The translations under genes were made by a program, and so were the position numbers. Of a stretch of 64,000 bases of DNA, positions 54,768 to 63,248 are shown in pieces. Within the stretch, counting starts at the first letter, position 1; each line of letters begins with the position of its first letter. Under the pieces are notes generated by a model that searched no databases, was not told where the DNA came from, and saw only the letters and a program-made list of their open reading frames with translations. Source of the DNA: Daejeonella sp. GTDB lineage: Bacteria; Bacteroidota; Bacteroidia; Sphingobacteriales; Sphingobacteriaceae. Location of the stretch: contig NZ_JAFEIG010000002.1 of the NCBI RefSeq assembly GCF_017495225.1, forward strand, positions 1 to 64,000, written 5' to 3'.

Positions 54768-56045
54768 TTTTTTAACAGCACGATAGAGGTGTTATTGACA
54801 TTTCCGCTCATAGCCGCGGGGGCCTAGTTCTTTTCCAATAGCTGAAAAGAACCAAAACGCCACCGCTGCGTCTGATGCTATGAAAGGCAGTGGTTAGGCA
54901 GGGTAAATCATTGCCGCACCAGCCAAGGCGGAAGAGAGGTAAGGAAAGGACAGTACTGGCAATCCTGCTAAATAATTACGTTAGTTTTTAATAGTATTAT
55001 TTTTATAAACTAAAGTCAAGCGCACTAGGATTTTAGGCGTTGTGCATGTCCCCCTCTAGAGGGGGTAGGGGGAGGAAGTTCAGAAAATCTTTTTTTTCTT
55101 AACAGCACGATTGTGGTGTTTTTGACATTTCCGCTCATAGCCGCGGGGGCCTTTCCTTTTTCTGTAGAAAAAATGGACCAAGCCGAGGCCCTTCGCCGAG
55201 ACCATGAGAGCCTTAAAAAAACAATAAACAGATTCGAATAACAGCCACCGCTGCGTCTGATGCTTCCGGATCATTCCGGAAGGACACAGTAATGATTATG
55301 GTGTCATCCCGGAATATATCCGGGACGCACCAGCCAAGGCGGAAGAGAGGTGGGGAAAGGACTTGCTGGCAATCCTGCTAAATAATGGGGTTAGATTTTA
55401 ATAGCATTATTTTTATAAAATAAATACAAACGTGTAGGAATTTAGGCGTTATGCTTTTTCCCCCAGCAGCAGTAAAACAAAAGGCGAAAGAGGGCCTTGC
55501 GCGTTTGGGAGGGGCATTGTTTTACCCTTCAGTAAAACGCAGCCCGTGCGCTTTTGGCTTTTGTGTGTGGTGGGTATGAGCCAGCTGCCTTGGTGGAAAA
55601 AATGGGCTTTTGTTTCTTTTGGCCTTCAAAAGAAAGAGTATTCAATTTAGTTGTTAACAGCACACTTGTTGTGTTATTGATATTTCCGCTCATAGCCGCG
55701 GGGGCCTTTCCTTTTCCAATAGCTGAAAAGGACCAAGCCGAGGCCCTTCACCGAGACCATGAGAGCCTTAAAAAAACAATAAACAGATTCGAATAAATGC
55801 CACCGCTGCGTCTGATGCTATGAAAGGCAGTGGTTAGGCAGGGTAAATCATTGCTGCACCAGCCAAGGCGGAAGAGAGGTAGGGAAAGGTTAGTGCTAGT
55901 ATTCCTGCTAAATAATGGCATTAGGAGGTTATAGTTTTTTAATCCTAACGTCAATTCACTACAGCGTCATTTCGAAAATGCCAGTCTAAACGTGTTATTT
56001 AAGATGAGCGTGTGGCATGGAGACCCTGAATCGAGTTCAGGTAGA
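54768..56045. repeat. Repeat array R2
   Basis: No gene is visible. Family B units (GCTCATAGCCGCGGGGGCC ... ACCAGCCAAGGCGGAAGA) occur at about 54772-54940, 55100-55345 and 55650-55880. The palindrome CCCCCTCTAGAGGGGG returns at 55050-55065, and a family A half element (GTCATTTCGAAAATGCC...GGCATGGAGACCC) lies at about 55968-56045. About 55450-55640 holds a GC-rich stretch with AAAACAAAAGGCGAAAG that is unlike the rest. The order mirrors array R1, and both arrays end just before an abiE operon. Confidence 0.78.
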
Positions 56046-56167
56046 CAAGCTATAAATTAGAGTCAAATGCGGGAGGTGTATCGTCCTAAAAAATACTATT
56101 CTTGATTTTACCAAATCATATTTCCGAATTAACTAATTTTATTTTACAAAAAGTGTTAAAAATTATT

Positions 56168-56207
56168 ATACAATTCGGAAAATTTCCGAATTGTATTCTT
56201 ATATTTG
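56168..56207 (+). promoter_or_regulatory. Operator palindrome and -7 box before the second AbiE operon
   Basis: ATACAATTCGGAAA and TTTCCGAATTGTAT form a perfect palindrome (56168-56196) with a one-base centre. An extra half-site TTTCCGAATT lies at 56121-56130. TATATTTG at 56200-56207 matches the -7 consensus and lies four bases before the ATG at 56212, so either the mRNA is leaderless or the ATG at 56224 is used. Confidence 0.6.
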
Positions 56208-56211
56208 ACAA

Positions 56212-56850
56212 ATGAATAACTTAATGAATTTGTCAAAGTTTAGCGATCAGCCTATTAGCACTCAAATACTTCTTGGATTGCTAAAGGGGTATAGTCGGCC
56301 CTATGACAAGATTATGGAAATGGTCAATCAGGGAATTATTTATCAACTGAGAAGAGGACTCTATATAACGACTAATTTGGTTAGTACAAACGCTCCCGAG
56401 CCTTTTCTGATAGCAAATCATTTATATGGACCAAGTTATGTATCAATTGATTCAGCCCTGTTTTATTGGGGATTAATCCCTGAGCGAGTTTTTGAGATTT
56501 CAAGCGTGACACCTAAAACATCGAAAAGATTTATAACTCAAAATGTAGTCTATAGCTTCACTCATTTGCCCTTAGCCTATTATCCTTTGGGTATTCAATC
56601 ATTACCTTTAACAGAAACTCAGACTGTTTTGATTGCAAGTCCAGAAAAAGCGCTCTGTGATAAAGTGATTACAACGTCTGGAATCAATCTTCGAAGTAGG
56701 CAACAAGCTTTGGATTTTTTAGTTGAAGATTTGCGTATTGAAAAAGATCAACTTCGTGAGCTGAACATACGTGAGATGCTAAAGTGGTTGCCAGTTTGTC
56801 CAAAGAGAAGTAGTATTAAAATATTAATTGAAGCCATTGCAGGATTATGA
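56212..56850 (+). CDS. AbiEi-like antitoxin, second system
   Basis: The 212-residue protein has an N-terminal winged helix (1-65, ending in IIYQLRRGLYI) and a C-terminal AbiEi-type domain: YGPSYVSIDSALFYWGLIPERV, then VTPKTSKRF and IASPEKALCDKV. It differs from the first AbiEi by subfamily. It should neutralise the partner nucleotidyltransferase and bind the palindrome upstream. Its stop overlaps the toxin start by ATGA. Confidence 0.87.
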   Translation: MNNLMNLSKFSDQPISTQILLGLLKGYSRPYDKIMEMVNQGIIYQLRRGLYITTNLVSTNAPEPFLIANHLYGPSYVSIDSALFYWGLIPERVFEISSVTPKTSKRFITQNVVYSFTHLPLAYYPLGIQSLPLTETQTVLIASPEKALCDKVITTSGINLRSRQQALDFLVEDLRIEKDQLRELNIREMLKWLPVCPKRSSIKILIEAIAGL

Positions 56851-57701
56851 TAAAGGACTGGATTGAATCATATAAGCCAAAAAATATTCAAGAAACGGAA
56901 CAAGCCTTGCGAGAAATAATGCAAGAGATTACGCTTGCAGGTTTATATAGGGCTAATTTTTATAAACATGCTGCATTTTATGGAGGTACCGCTCTTAGAA
57001 TTTTTCATGGCTTGAATCGTTTTTCAGAAGATTTAGATTTTTCATTATTGGAAAAGAATGCTGAATTTGAATTGGAGCCATTTTTTAGTTCTGTGGTAAA
57101 TGAATTTAATGCTTTAGGGATGCACATATCATTAAAGCAGAAAACGAAATTCAATACATCTAATATAGATTCTGCTTTTTTAAAGTCAGAAACACTCTGG
57201 AGCGAGTTAATATTTGAAAGCACTATCCCTCAAATTAAACTTCCATTAAAGCCAAGTATTAAGATTAAAATTGAGGTAGATACAGATCCACCACTTAATT
57301 TTGAAACAGAAAATTTATTACTTACAAAACCATTTTCATTTTATGTAAATTGTTTCACCTTGCCAAATTTGTTCGCTGGTAAAATGCATGCGCTACTTTT
57401 TCGTAAGTGGAAGAATAGGGTGAAGGGAAGAGACTGGTATGATATGGAATGGTATATCAGAAATGGTGTAGAGCTGAATTTAGAGCATTTTTGCCAGAGA
57501 GCAAGTGAAAGTGGTGATTGGTCAGAAAAATCGATCACAAAAAACCAATTATTGGATTTGTTACATTCAAAAATCAATGCTACTAAAATTGAAAACGTGA
57601 AAGAAGACATAATCAGGTTTATTCAATATCCGAATGAGTTAGAGATTTGGTCTCAAGACTATTTTACTAAAATTATAAAGAATCTTAAAGTTCAAGAATA
57701 G
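56847..57701 (+). CDS. AbiEii nucleotidyltransferase toxin, second system
   Basis: The 284-residue protein carries FYGGTALRIFHG (44-55) and FSEDLDFSL (59-67) with Asp62 and Asp64 as metal ligands, and the later KMHALLFRKWKNRVKGRDWYDMEWY segment with the conserved Lys-Arg-x-Arg-Asp pattern of AbiEii. It is shorter than the toxin at 49930 and not its close duplicate. Together with the gene before it, it forms a complete type IV toxin-antitoxin or abortive infection system. Confidence 0.88.
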   Translation: MIKDWIESYKPKNIQETEQALREIMQEITLAGLYRANFYKHAAFYGGTALRIFHGLNRFSEDLDFSLLEKNAEFELEPFFSSVVNEFNALGMHISLKQKTKFNTSNIDSAFLKSETLWSELIFESTIPQIKLPLKPSIKIKIEVDTDPPLNFETENLLLTKPFSFYVNCFTLPNLFAGKMHALLFRKWKNRVKGRDWYDMEWYIRNGVELNLEHFCQRASESGDWSEKSITKNQLLDLLHSKINATKIENVKEDIIRFIQYPNELEIWSQDYFTKIIKNLKVQE

Positions 57702-57734
57702 TTTTTTGTTTTTTTACTCCTAAAGTCAATCCAC

Positions 57735-57822
57735 CACCGCGTCATCTCGAACATGCCAGTCAAGATGTGTTATTTGAGATAAGCGTGTGGCATGGAGACC
57801 CTGAATCAAGTTCAGGGTGATA
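57735..57822. repeat. Family A half element between abiE and hipT
   Basis: GTCATCTCGAACATGCC followed by GTGTGGCATGGAGACCCTGAA and TTCAGGGTGA, the half-element form seen also at 55968, 59475 and 60835. It lies between convergent genes. Confidence 0.7.
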
Positions 57823-57824
57823 TG

Positions 57825-58769
57825 TTATTGAAGTGATTTAAACCGATTCCCCATAATTTCCCAATATTTATCACGACTTTCTTCTGATAAAAACGATACG
57901 TCAATTAAATATTTTGCCATTGATTTTTTCTGTTCAAACCGGCTAAAAATATTCTGTATCTGTTTGTTATTCAGCCCCAGGTTGCTACCAAATCTTTCAA
58001 AATGTTGACGATTTAATTTTCTTTTCTTTCCTTCTAAGCTAAGTGCCAATTCCTCGTTATCAGATGGATTTGCCAAATTCACATTAAGCAAGTCGTATGC
58101 AGGAGATAGCACCCAATTCCCATCCTTTTGGATCATGGAAAAGTTCTTCAAGTGCATATCATTATTGCCAGTTAAAAAGCAAAAAATAACCAGCTCGAAA
58201 TATTTTAATTGATCCATAAGTGTTTCTGCTGAATATTGTCGCAATGCTTTGCCTATTCGTTCCATTGTACTCTTGTATTTGTCTACTGCTTCAGTAATTT
58301 GAAACATATCGAGCATATGGATTTTTTGACCTTCCATGGTTCTGTCAATTCTTTTGGTGATGTATGCTAATTCACCAGAATTAAGCTTTATCAAACTTGA
58401 TGGAACAATTTGGATACCAAATAGCTCCGCAATTTTCATCGTTAGATGTTCATTTTCTGGCATTTCAGGGTAGTTGCTTGAAGGGGGTTTGAAAATATAA
58501 TTTCCACCCAATGCTCCCACCACGGTAAGTCTTGTGACATTTTTTTGGTTTAATGTCTCATTAATTAGCGAAAGTGAAAGTTTGGGCTGTACTCCTGGTA
58601 CGGCGATATGATGAGAAACCACCTCTTTAGCCAACTCATTCATTTCGTTTAAAGAATAGTTTAACATTGGAAGTGTCTTGCTGCCAAAAAAAGCCAGACT
58701 ACATTTTGGGTGGTAATTAAATTGCTCTTCTGCCAATTCACCATAGCAGTATAAACATTTCTTATTCAT
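57825..58769 (-). CDS. HipT-like kinase toxin (split HipA, C-terminal part)
   Basis: The 314-residue protein has the HipA-like kinase fold without the N-terminal subdomain. A zinc-type CxxC (5, 8) and HxxC (20, 23) open it. The loop PGVQPKLSLS (58-67) holds a Ser-x-Ser pair at 65/67, like the autophosphorylated serines of HipT. Catalytic GNNDMHLKNF (201-210) and metal-binding AYDLLN (224-229) are intact. HipT phosphorylates tryptophanyl-tRNA synthetase in E. coli; the target here is unknown. It overlaps hipS-like by eight bases. Confidence 0.85.
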   Translation of the reverse strand: MNKKCLYCYGELAEEQFNYHPKCSLAFFGSKTLPMLNYSLNEMNELAKEVVSHHIAVPGVQPKLSLSLINETLNQKNVTRLTVVGALGGNYIFKPPSSNYPEMPENEHLTMKIAELFGIQIVPSSLIKLNSGELAYITKRIDRTMEGQKIHMLDMFQITEAVDKYKSTMERIGKALRQYSAETLMDQLKYFELVIFCFLTGNNDMHLKNFSMIQKDGNWVLSPAYDLLNVNLANPSDNEELALSLEGKKRKLNRQHFERFGSNLGLNNKQIQNIFSRFEQKKSMAKYLIDVSFLSEESRDKYWEIMGNRFKSLQ

Positions 58770-59094
58770 TTGCTTGATTTAAAGGTTTTACGCTTACGGC
58801 TCCGATGCAATTTTGGCAGCATGCTAATAATAAACCCATTCGATCGTTTGGGTTGATTTTATAATGAGTTTTCGCAACATCCAAAAGCCATCCCTCGGGT
58901 ATAAGTCCTTCAAAAAAAGGAAACAAGTATTTTTCATAATAGGGATACTTGCTTACTGGCATAGTGAATGTTAAAAATTGATTAGGATGATTATTTATAT
59001 AGTGTTCATCATATTGAAAAATGAAATGACCTTCATTTGTTTCTGTTAAAATACCAGCCAGTACGTCTTGATAGAATATTTCAGCTGTTCTCAT
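58762..59094 (-). CDS. HipS-like small subunit (split HipA, N-terminal part)
   Basis: The 110-residue protein equals the N-terminal subdomain of HipA: AEIFYQDVLAGILTETNEGHFIFQYD, then FLTFTMPVSKYPY and LFPFFEGLIPEGWLLD. In HipBST systems this small protein acts as the antitoxin to HipT. It overlaps the HipB-like gene by 14 bases and the kinase gene by eight, as expected for a three-gene operon. Confidence 0.85.
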   Translation of the reverse strand: MRTAEIFYQDVLAGILTETNEGHFIFQYDEHYINNHPNQFLTFTMPVSKYPYYEKYLFPFFEGLIPEGWLLDVAKTHYKINPNDRMGLLLACCQNCIGAVSVKPLNQANE

Positions 59095-59317
59095 TATCTA
59101 AGCTTTTATTTATTTCAATTTCTTTGTAGGCTATAGGTGCCAGAGTATATCCAAACATGGAAAGCACATGGTTTACCTTTTCTAAATTGAGGTTCCCCTT
59201 GCCTTGTTCAATTTTTCGGATTACTGTGAGCGCAACACCAGCTTTTTCCGCAAATTCTAATTGCGTAAGTCCAGCTTGTTTTCTTTTTTCTTTGAGAAAG
59301 GTACTTAGCAGTTTCAT
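59081..59317 (-). CDS. HipB-like helix-turn-helix repressor
   Basis: The 78-residue protein is an Xre-type helix-turn-helix: LKEKRKQAGLTQLEFAEKAGVALTVIRKIEQGKGNLNLEKVNHVL. It is the first gene of the hipBST-like operon and the likely autorepressor and DNA-binding partner. Its upstream region is rich in ATATAATAT-type inverted repeats. Confidence 0.88.
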   Translation of the reverse strand: MKLLSTFLKEKRKQAGLTQLEFAEKAGVALTVIRKIEQGKGNLNLEKVNHVLSMFGYTLAPIAYKEIEINKSLDNENS

Positions 59318-59425
59318 TATATGCTTTTGCAGTTATTTTATCAAAAATAGTCATAATATATCTAATTACATATAATATATTAGATTATGCATATATTATA
59401 TTTTAAAGCATATAATATTTATTAG
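59318..59425 (-). promoter_or_regulatory. Promoter/operator region of the hipBST-like operon
   Basis: On the minus strand, TATTTTTG (59349-59342) matches TAnnTTTG and lies about 25 bases before the HipB start codon. TATATGCTTT (59319-59328) and AAAGCATATA (59405-59414) form an inverted repeat around AT-rich sequence with several ATATAATAT stretches, which fits HipB operators. Confidence 0.45.
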
Positions 59426-59474
59426 TAATGAGAAATTATATTGAATATGTTTTAACCTAACGACAAAAACCACC

Positions 59475-59565
59475 TTGTCATTATAAACATGCCAATCTAA
59501 ATGTGTTATTTAAGATAAGCGTGTGGCATGGAGACCCTGAATCGAGTTCAGGGTGACAGGCTATA
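59475..59565. repeat. Family A half element between hipB and fic
   Basis: TTGTCATTATAAACATGCC, then GTGTGGCATGGAGACCCTGAA and TTCAGGGTGACAGGCTAT. It is slightly more decayed at its left end than other copies. Confidence 0.65.
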
Positions 59566-59588
59566 AAAAAATTCAAATAAATTTAATG

Positions 59589-60647
59589 CTAGAAATAAGT
59601 ATTGACTGCAAATTCAAACTGTTCCATAAAAAGAGTTTTAAATGCCGAAATGTTGTTTTGTTCATAAAACAAGAGCATAGCTTTTTTATACTCGATAGAA
59701 TCAACAGTCCTAAATGAAATTGGGCAATGTTTATGGTGGATTAAACAGGCATTACTGACAATCCTAGCCGTCCTTTTATTGCCATCATCAAATGCTTGTA
59801 AATAGGATAAAAGTACCAAAAGTAGCAAGGCCTTTTCAAAAACATTTTGTTTTACATTAACCAAGTCACACATCAGGTTCAAGGCCTCCCTTAATTGATG
59901 TTCATTGTCTAATGGTTTATAGTTGGTGCCCGAAATACCAACCCGGTGATTCCGAATATTTCTCTTGATCCCAAGCTCTTTTACAAGTATGCTATGGATG
60001 TCTTCAATGCGATTAACTTTTATTGGGTTTAGATAATCTGGATGCATGATTATAAAATCAATGGCTTCTTTATGATTGAGTAACATAACGGCTTCTTCCT
60101 TTGTTTTTCCATCTGCTGTCAGCTTTTCTTTTAACAATCTTTCTGTTTCTAGTAGAGAGTAGGTATTGCCTTCAATTTGTGAGGATTTCCAGCTTAAATC
60201 AATTGCTAATCTTTCTAATTCATTTTCATATTGGGAAGAACTTAATAAGTTAATGTTGTTTTGAAATTGCTTTTGAAGCAATTGAAGTTTTTCCAATTCA
60301 CTCTGGCTGAATAATTCAACCTTCGGCAATATCTCACTAATGAGCTTGAAATTAAATGAGGATTGTATTTTGCGGTCATCTATATCTTGGGTGAAATACT
60401 CCTCAATGTCAATCTTGCGTATAATTGAGTAAGAAGTACTTAACAGATATTTTGTTCCCTTTCCTTTACCTTCTTTAGAAATATAATTTTGTTCAATGAG
60501 GTTATTTAGGCTCCTTTTTATGGTAGCATATCCTTTAGTGCTTGATATTCCATCATATATATCTTTAGAGGAACTTAAAGGATTGTTTTCGAGAAATTCT
60601 AAGATTATGGTATCCAAATTTTTCATTTGTGGCTCATTTTTATTCAT
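59589..60647 (-). CDS. Fic-family protein with Gln in place of the motif His
   Basis: From ATG at 60647 the protein has 352 residues; a TTG at 60659 would start inside the upstream operator. An N-terminal winged helix (about 15-75) is followed by the Fic fold. In TTG-start numbering, the inhibitory motif SSQIEG lies at 159-164 (Ser159-x3-Glu163-Gly, class II type), and the Fic motif reads LQAFDDGNKRTAR at 287-299: the catalytic His of HxFxDGN is Gln288. AMP transfer by the usual mechanism is doubtful; this may be a family trait or a loss. It is a stand-alone gene. Confidence 0.83.
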   Translation of the reverse strand: MNKNEPQMKNLDTIILEFLENNPLSSSKDIYDGISSTKGYATIKRSLNNLIEQNYISKEGKGKGTKYLLSTSYSIIRKIDIEEYFTQDIDDRKIQSSFNFKLISEILPKVELFSQSELEKLQLLQKQFQNNINLLSSSQYENELERLAIDLSWKSSQIEGNTYSLLETERLLKEKLTADGKTKEEAVMLLNHKEAIDFIIMHPDYLNPIKVNRIEDIHSILVKELGIKRNIRNHRVGISGTNYKPLDNEHQLREALNLMCDLVNVKQNVFEKALLLLVLLSYLQAFDDGNKRTARIVSNACLIHHKHCPISFRTVDSIEYKKAMLLFYEQNNISAFKTLFMEQFEFAVNTYF

Positions 60648-60672
60648 TATATAGCTCAAAAGATCTTTTTTA

Positions 60673-60719
60673 TGAGCTCTAATATAATAAAAAATGGGCT
60701 CTATTTATATTAGAGCTCA
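60673..60719 (-). promoter_or_regulatory. Inverted-repeat operator before the Fic gene
   Basis: TGAGCTCTAATATAA (60673-60687) and TTATATTAGAGCTCA (60705-60719) are exact reverse complements 17 bases apart. Further GAGCTC or AGCTCA half-sites lie at about 60653, 60696 and 60733. The winged-helix domain of the Fic protein is the likely ligand. Confidence 0.55.
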
Positions 60720-61208
60720 AAATAATATTATTTATAGCTCATCTTGTGATTTTTTTTAGCTTTATATGGCTTATGATTGAGCTTTATTTATAATTTTTCA
60801 GAGCTTATTTTTTTACGCCTAGTATCAAATCACCACTGTGTGATCTCGAACATGCCAGTCAAGATGTGTTATTTAAGATTAACGTGTGGCATGGAGAACC
60901 TGAATCAAGTTCAGGGTGACAGGCTATTAAAAAAGGTCATTATTTATTCATTAATATTTTTTTACCCGAATGAGATTTCTCCACTCATCACGTTCTTATT
61001 TAGATCCACTTTCCTAGCTGAGTGTTCGAAATGAGGACGGGTTTCACATTATTTGCTAACATCGCGACAAGCCTGGCATGTTAAAAACGAACGAGCTGGC
61101 TGGTACTAGTTGTTACATTATTTTTTATCCCAAATATTTCTTAGATTTAATGTTTTAACATTCAAATTTTAATTGCTTTTTGTTAATTAAATAATTTGTT
61201 AATTATCC
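60720..61208. repeat. Intergenic stretch with family A halves before the dehydratase gene
   Basis: A left half of family A is at about 60835-60925 (ATCTCGAACATGCC...GGCATGGAGAACC) and a right half at about 60963-61040 (GAGATTTCTCCACTCATCACG...TGTTCGAAATGAGG). This is close to a complete element. The final 170 bases are AT-rich and carry the promoter of the next gene. No gene is visible. Confidence 0.65.
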
Positions 61209-61216
61209 TATATTTG
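61209..61216 (+). promoter_or_regulatory. Putative -7 box of the dehydratase gene
   Basis: TATATTTG fits the TAnnTTTG consensus exactly and lies 24 bases before the TTG start codon. The sequence around it (GTTAATTATCCTATATTTG) resembles that before the regulator at 676. TTTG-like -33 candidates lie at unsuitable distances, so only the -7 box is supported. Confidence 0.45.
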
Positions 61217-61239
61217 TCATTTAGAAACCATAAATAGCC

Positions 61240-63195
61240 TTGTTTAGTCAAATAAATATAGTACCTCGTTGGATCATCTTTTGTCTGGATCTGCTTGTCT
61301 GTATTTTTTCTTTAGGTTTTGCCTATTTCTTGAGATATAATTTCAATATCACGGAAATTGATAGCGCTGAATTCAGTCGTAATATTCTATTATTTACGCT
61401 ACTCAATAGCATTGTTTTCTTGGCTGTTAAGACCTATAGCGGCATTATTCGCTATACCAGTGCGCAGGATTCTTTCCGCATTCTATTTTCCATTATCATC
61501 AGCAATGGATTCTTTTTCATTGCCAATCTGCTGCTAGTTAGTTTTGGTCAGTTGCCTTATGTTTCGAATGTTGTCCTGATTATCAATGGTTTAACTAGCT
61601 TTCTTTTCCTACTCACCTATCGCGTGATGGTCAAATATTTCTTCATGTACATGAAGAATTTCCGCATGGATAAACGTCGGGTTGTTATTTATGGTGCTGG
61701 CGAAATGGGCATTGCTGCAAAGCGTACCCTCGATCATGATACCAAAGTAAATATGGCTCTTATTGCTTTTATTGATGATGATCCACGTAAGTCGGGGAAG
61801 TCTATTGATGGTATTAAAATATACCATACTAATGAATTTAGAAGCTTGTTTGCAGAGGAAAATATTGAGGATTTAATTATTGCTAGCCATAATATTCCGC
61901 CACAGAATAAAAACAGAATTGTTGATATCTGTCTGGAAAAAGATGTTAAAGTTTTAACCTTGCCACCGGCACGTTTTTGGATTAATGGACAGCCTAATGC
62001 TAAGCAATTACAGCAAATAAAAATTGAGGATCTTCTGGAAAGGGAACCTATTGTGATTCACAATGATATTATTAGCAATCAGATAAAAGGGAAGCGTATT
62101 TTAGTAACAGGAGCTGCAGGTTCTATTGGCTCTGAAATTGTACGTCAATTAGTCAAATTCCATCCACAAATGATTGTTTTGAACGATCAATCGGAGAGCC
62201 CCTTGCATGAATTACAACTCGAGTTAGAAGAAATGAATCTCGAGAATAATTTCCATACTTATATTGGTGATGTGCGAGATAATTGTCGCATGGATTTACT
62301 ATTCCAAACCTTTAAGCCACATTATGTCTATCATGCCGCAGCTTATAAGCATGTGCCTATGATGGAGCATAATCCTTCGGAAGCGATAAGAACGAATGTA
62401 TTGGGAACCAAAACCATTGCTGATCTTTCTGTAAAATATGGGGTAGATAAATTTGTGATGATCTCTACCGATAAAGCAGTAAATCCAACCAATGTGATGG
62501 GTGCTTCTAAGCGTATTGCTGAGATTTATGTGCAGTCGCTTTTCAACTCTTTTAGGGAAAAAGGAAGCACCATTTACTCCAATGGATTAAGTCATTTGAA
62601 CGATAAAGAAGGCGAAGTAAAAACTAAATTCATTACCACCCGCTTCGGGAATGTATTGGGATCTAATGGTTCGGTAATTCCGCGTTTTAAGGCGCAGATT
62701 GAGCGTGGCGGACCGATAACCGTAACTCACCCAGATATTACACGTTATTTTATGACCATTCCGGAAGCTTGTCGCTTAGTGCTTGAGGCTGGTTCAATGG
62801 GCGAGGGTGGCGAAATTTTTATTTTTGATATGGGCGAGTCGGTGAAGATTGTTGAATTAGCCAAGAAAATGATTCGTTTAAGCGGTTTGGTGCCAAATCA
62901 AGATATTACCATTGAATATTCGGGCTTAAGACCAGGAGAAAAACTGTACGAAGAGCTATTAAATGATCTTGAAAATACGAAGCCTACACATCATGAAAAA
63001 ATCATGGTGGCACAAGTGAGGGAATATGATTTTCAAACAGTGAGTGCTTCCATCGCTAGTTTAATAAAGGTGAGTACGCAGTATAAAGATCGCCGGGTGG
63101 TTATGATGATGAAGGAGCTTGTCCCAGAGTTTAAGAGTAATAATTCCATTTATGAGGAGTTGGATGGGGTAATTATTCCCGTATTGGAAGAATAA
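61240..63195 (+). CDS. Membrane-bound UDP-GlcNAc 4,6-dehydratase, WbpM/CapD type
   Basis: The 651-residue protein has four N-terminal membrane helices (within 10-130), a CoA-binding-like Rossmann domain (VVIYGAGEMGI near 148) and the catalytic SDR domain from about 285 (VTGAAGSIGSEIVRQL, HAAAYKHVPMMEHNP, then MISTDKAVNPTNVMGASKRIAE). Met stands in the YxxxK Tyr place, as in this family. It forms UDP-4-keto-6-deoxy-GlcNAc, the substrate for the WbpV-type reductase at 38833. The start is TTG at 61240; no ATG precedes the first helix. Confidence 0.92.
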   Translation: MFSQINIVPRWIIFCLDLLVCIFSLGFAYFLRYNFNITEIDSAEFSRNILLFTLLNSIVFLAVKTYSGIIRYTSAQDSFRILFSIIISNGFFFIANLLLVSFGQLPYVSNVVLIINGLTSFLFLLTYRVMVKYFFMYMKNFRMDKRRVVIYGAGEMGIAAKRTLDHDTKVNMALIAFIDDDPRKSGKSIDGIKIYHTNEFRSLFAEENIEDLIIASHNIPPQNKNRIVDICLEKDVKVLTLPPARFWINGQPNAKQLQQIKIEDLLEREPIVIHNDIISNQIKGKRILVTGAAGSIGSEIVRQLVKFHPQMIVLNDQSESPLHELQLELEEMNLENNFHTYIGDVRDNCRMDLLFQTFKPHYVYHAAAYKHVPMMEHNPSEAIRTNVLGTKTIADLSVKYGVDKFVMISTDKAVNPTNVMGASKRIAEIYVQSLFNSFREKGSTIYSNGLSHLNDKEGEVKTKFITTRFGNVLGSNGSVIPRFKAQIERGGPITVTHPDITRYFMTIPEACRLVLEAGSMGEGGEIFIFDMGESVKIVELAKKMIRLSGLVPNQDITIEYSGLRPGEKLYEELLNDLENTKPTHHEKIMVAQVREYDFQTVSASIASLIKVSTQYKDRRVVMMMKELVPEFKSNNSIYEELDGVIIPVLEE

Positions 63196-63248
63196 GTTTT
63201 TTCCTATTGCTATTCATTTATATCAAACAACAATAACATTAAATTTAT

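Noticed and set aside
55554-55796. An 80-codon frame in repeat array R2
   Set aside because: Half of it is the family B repeat read in one frame, also present elsewhere with stops.
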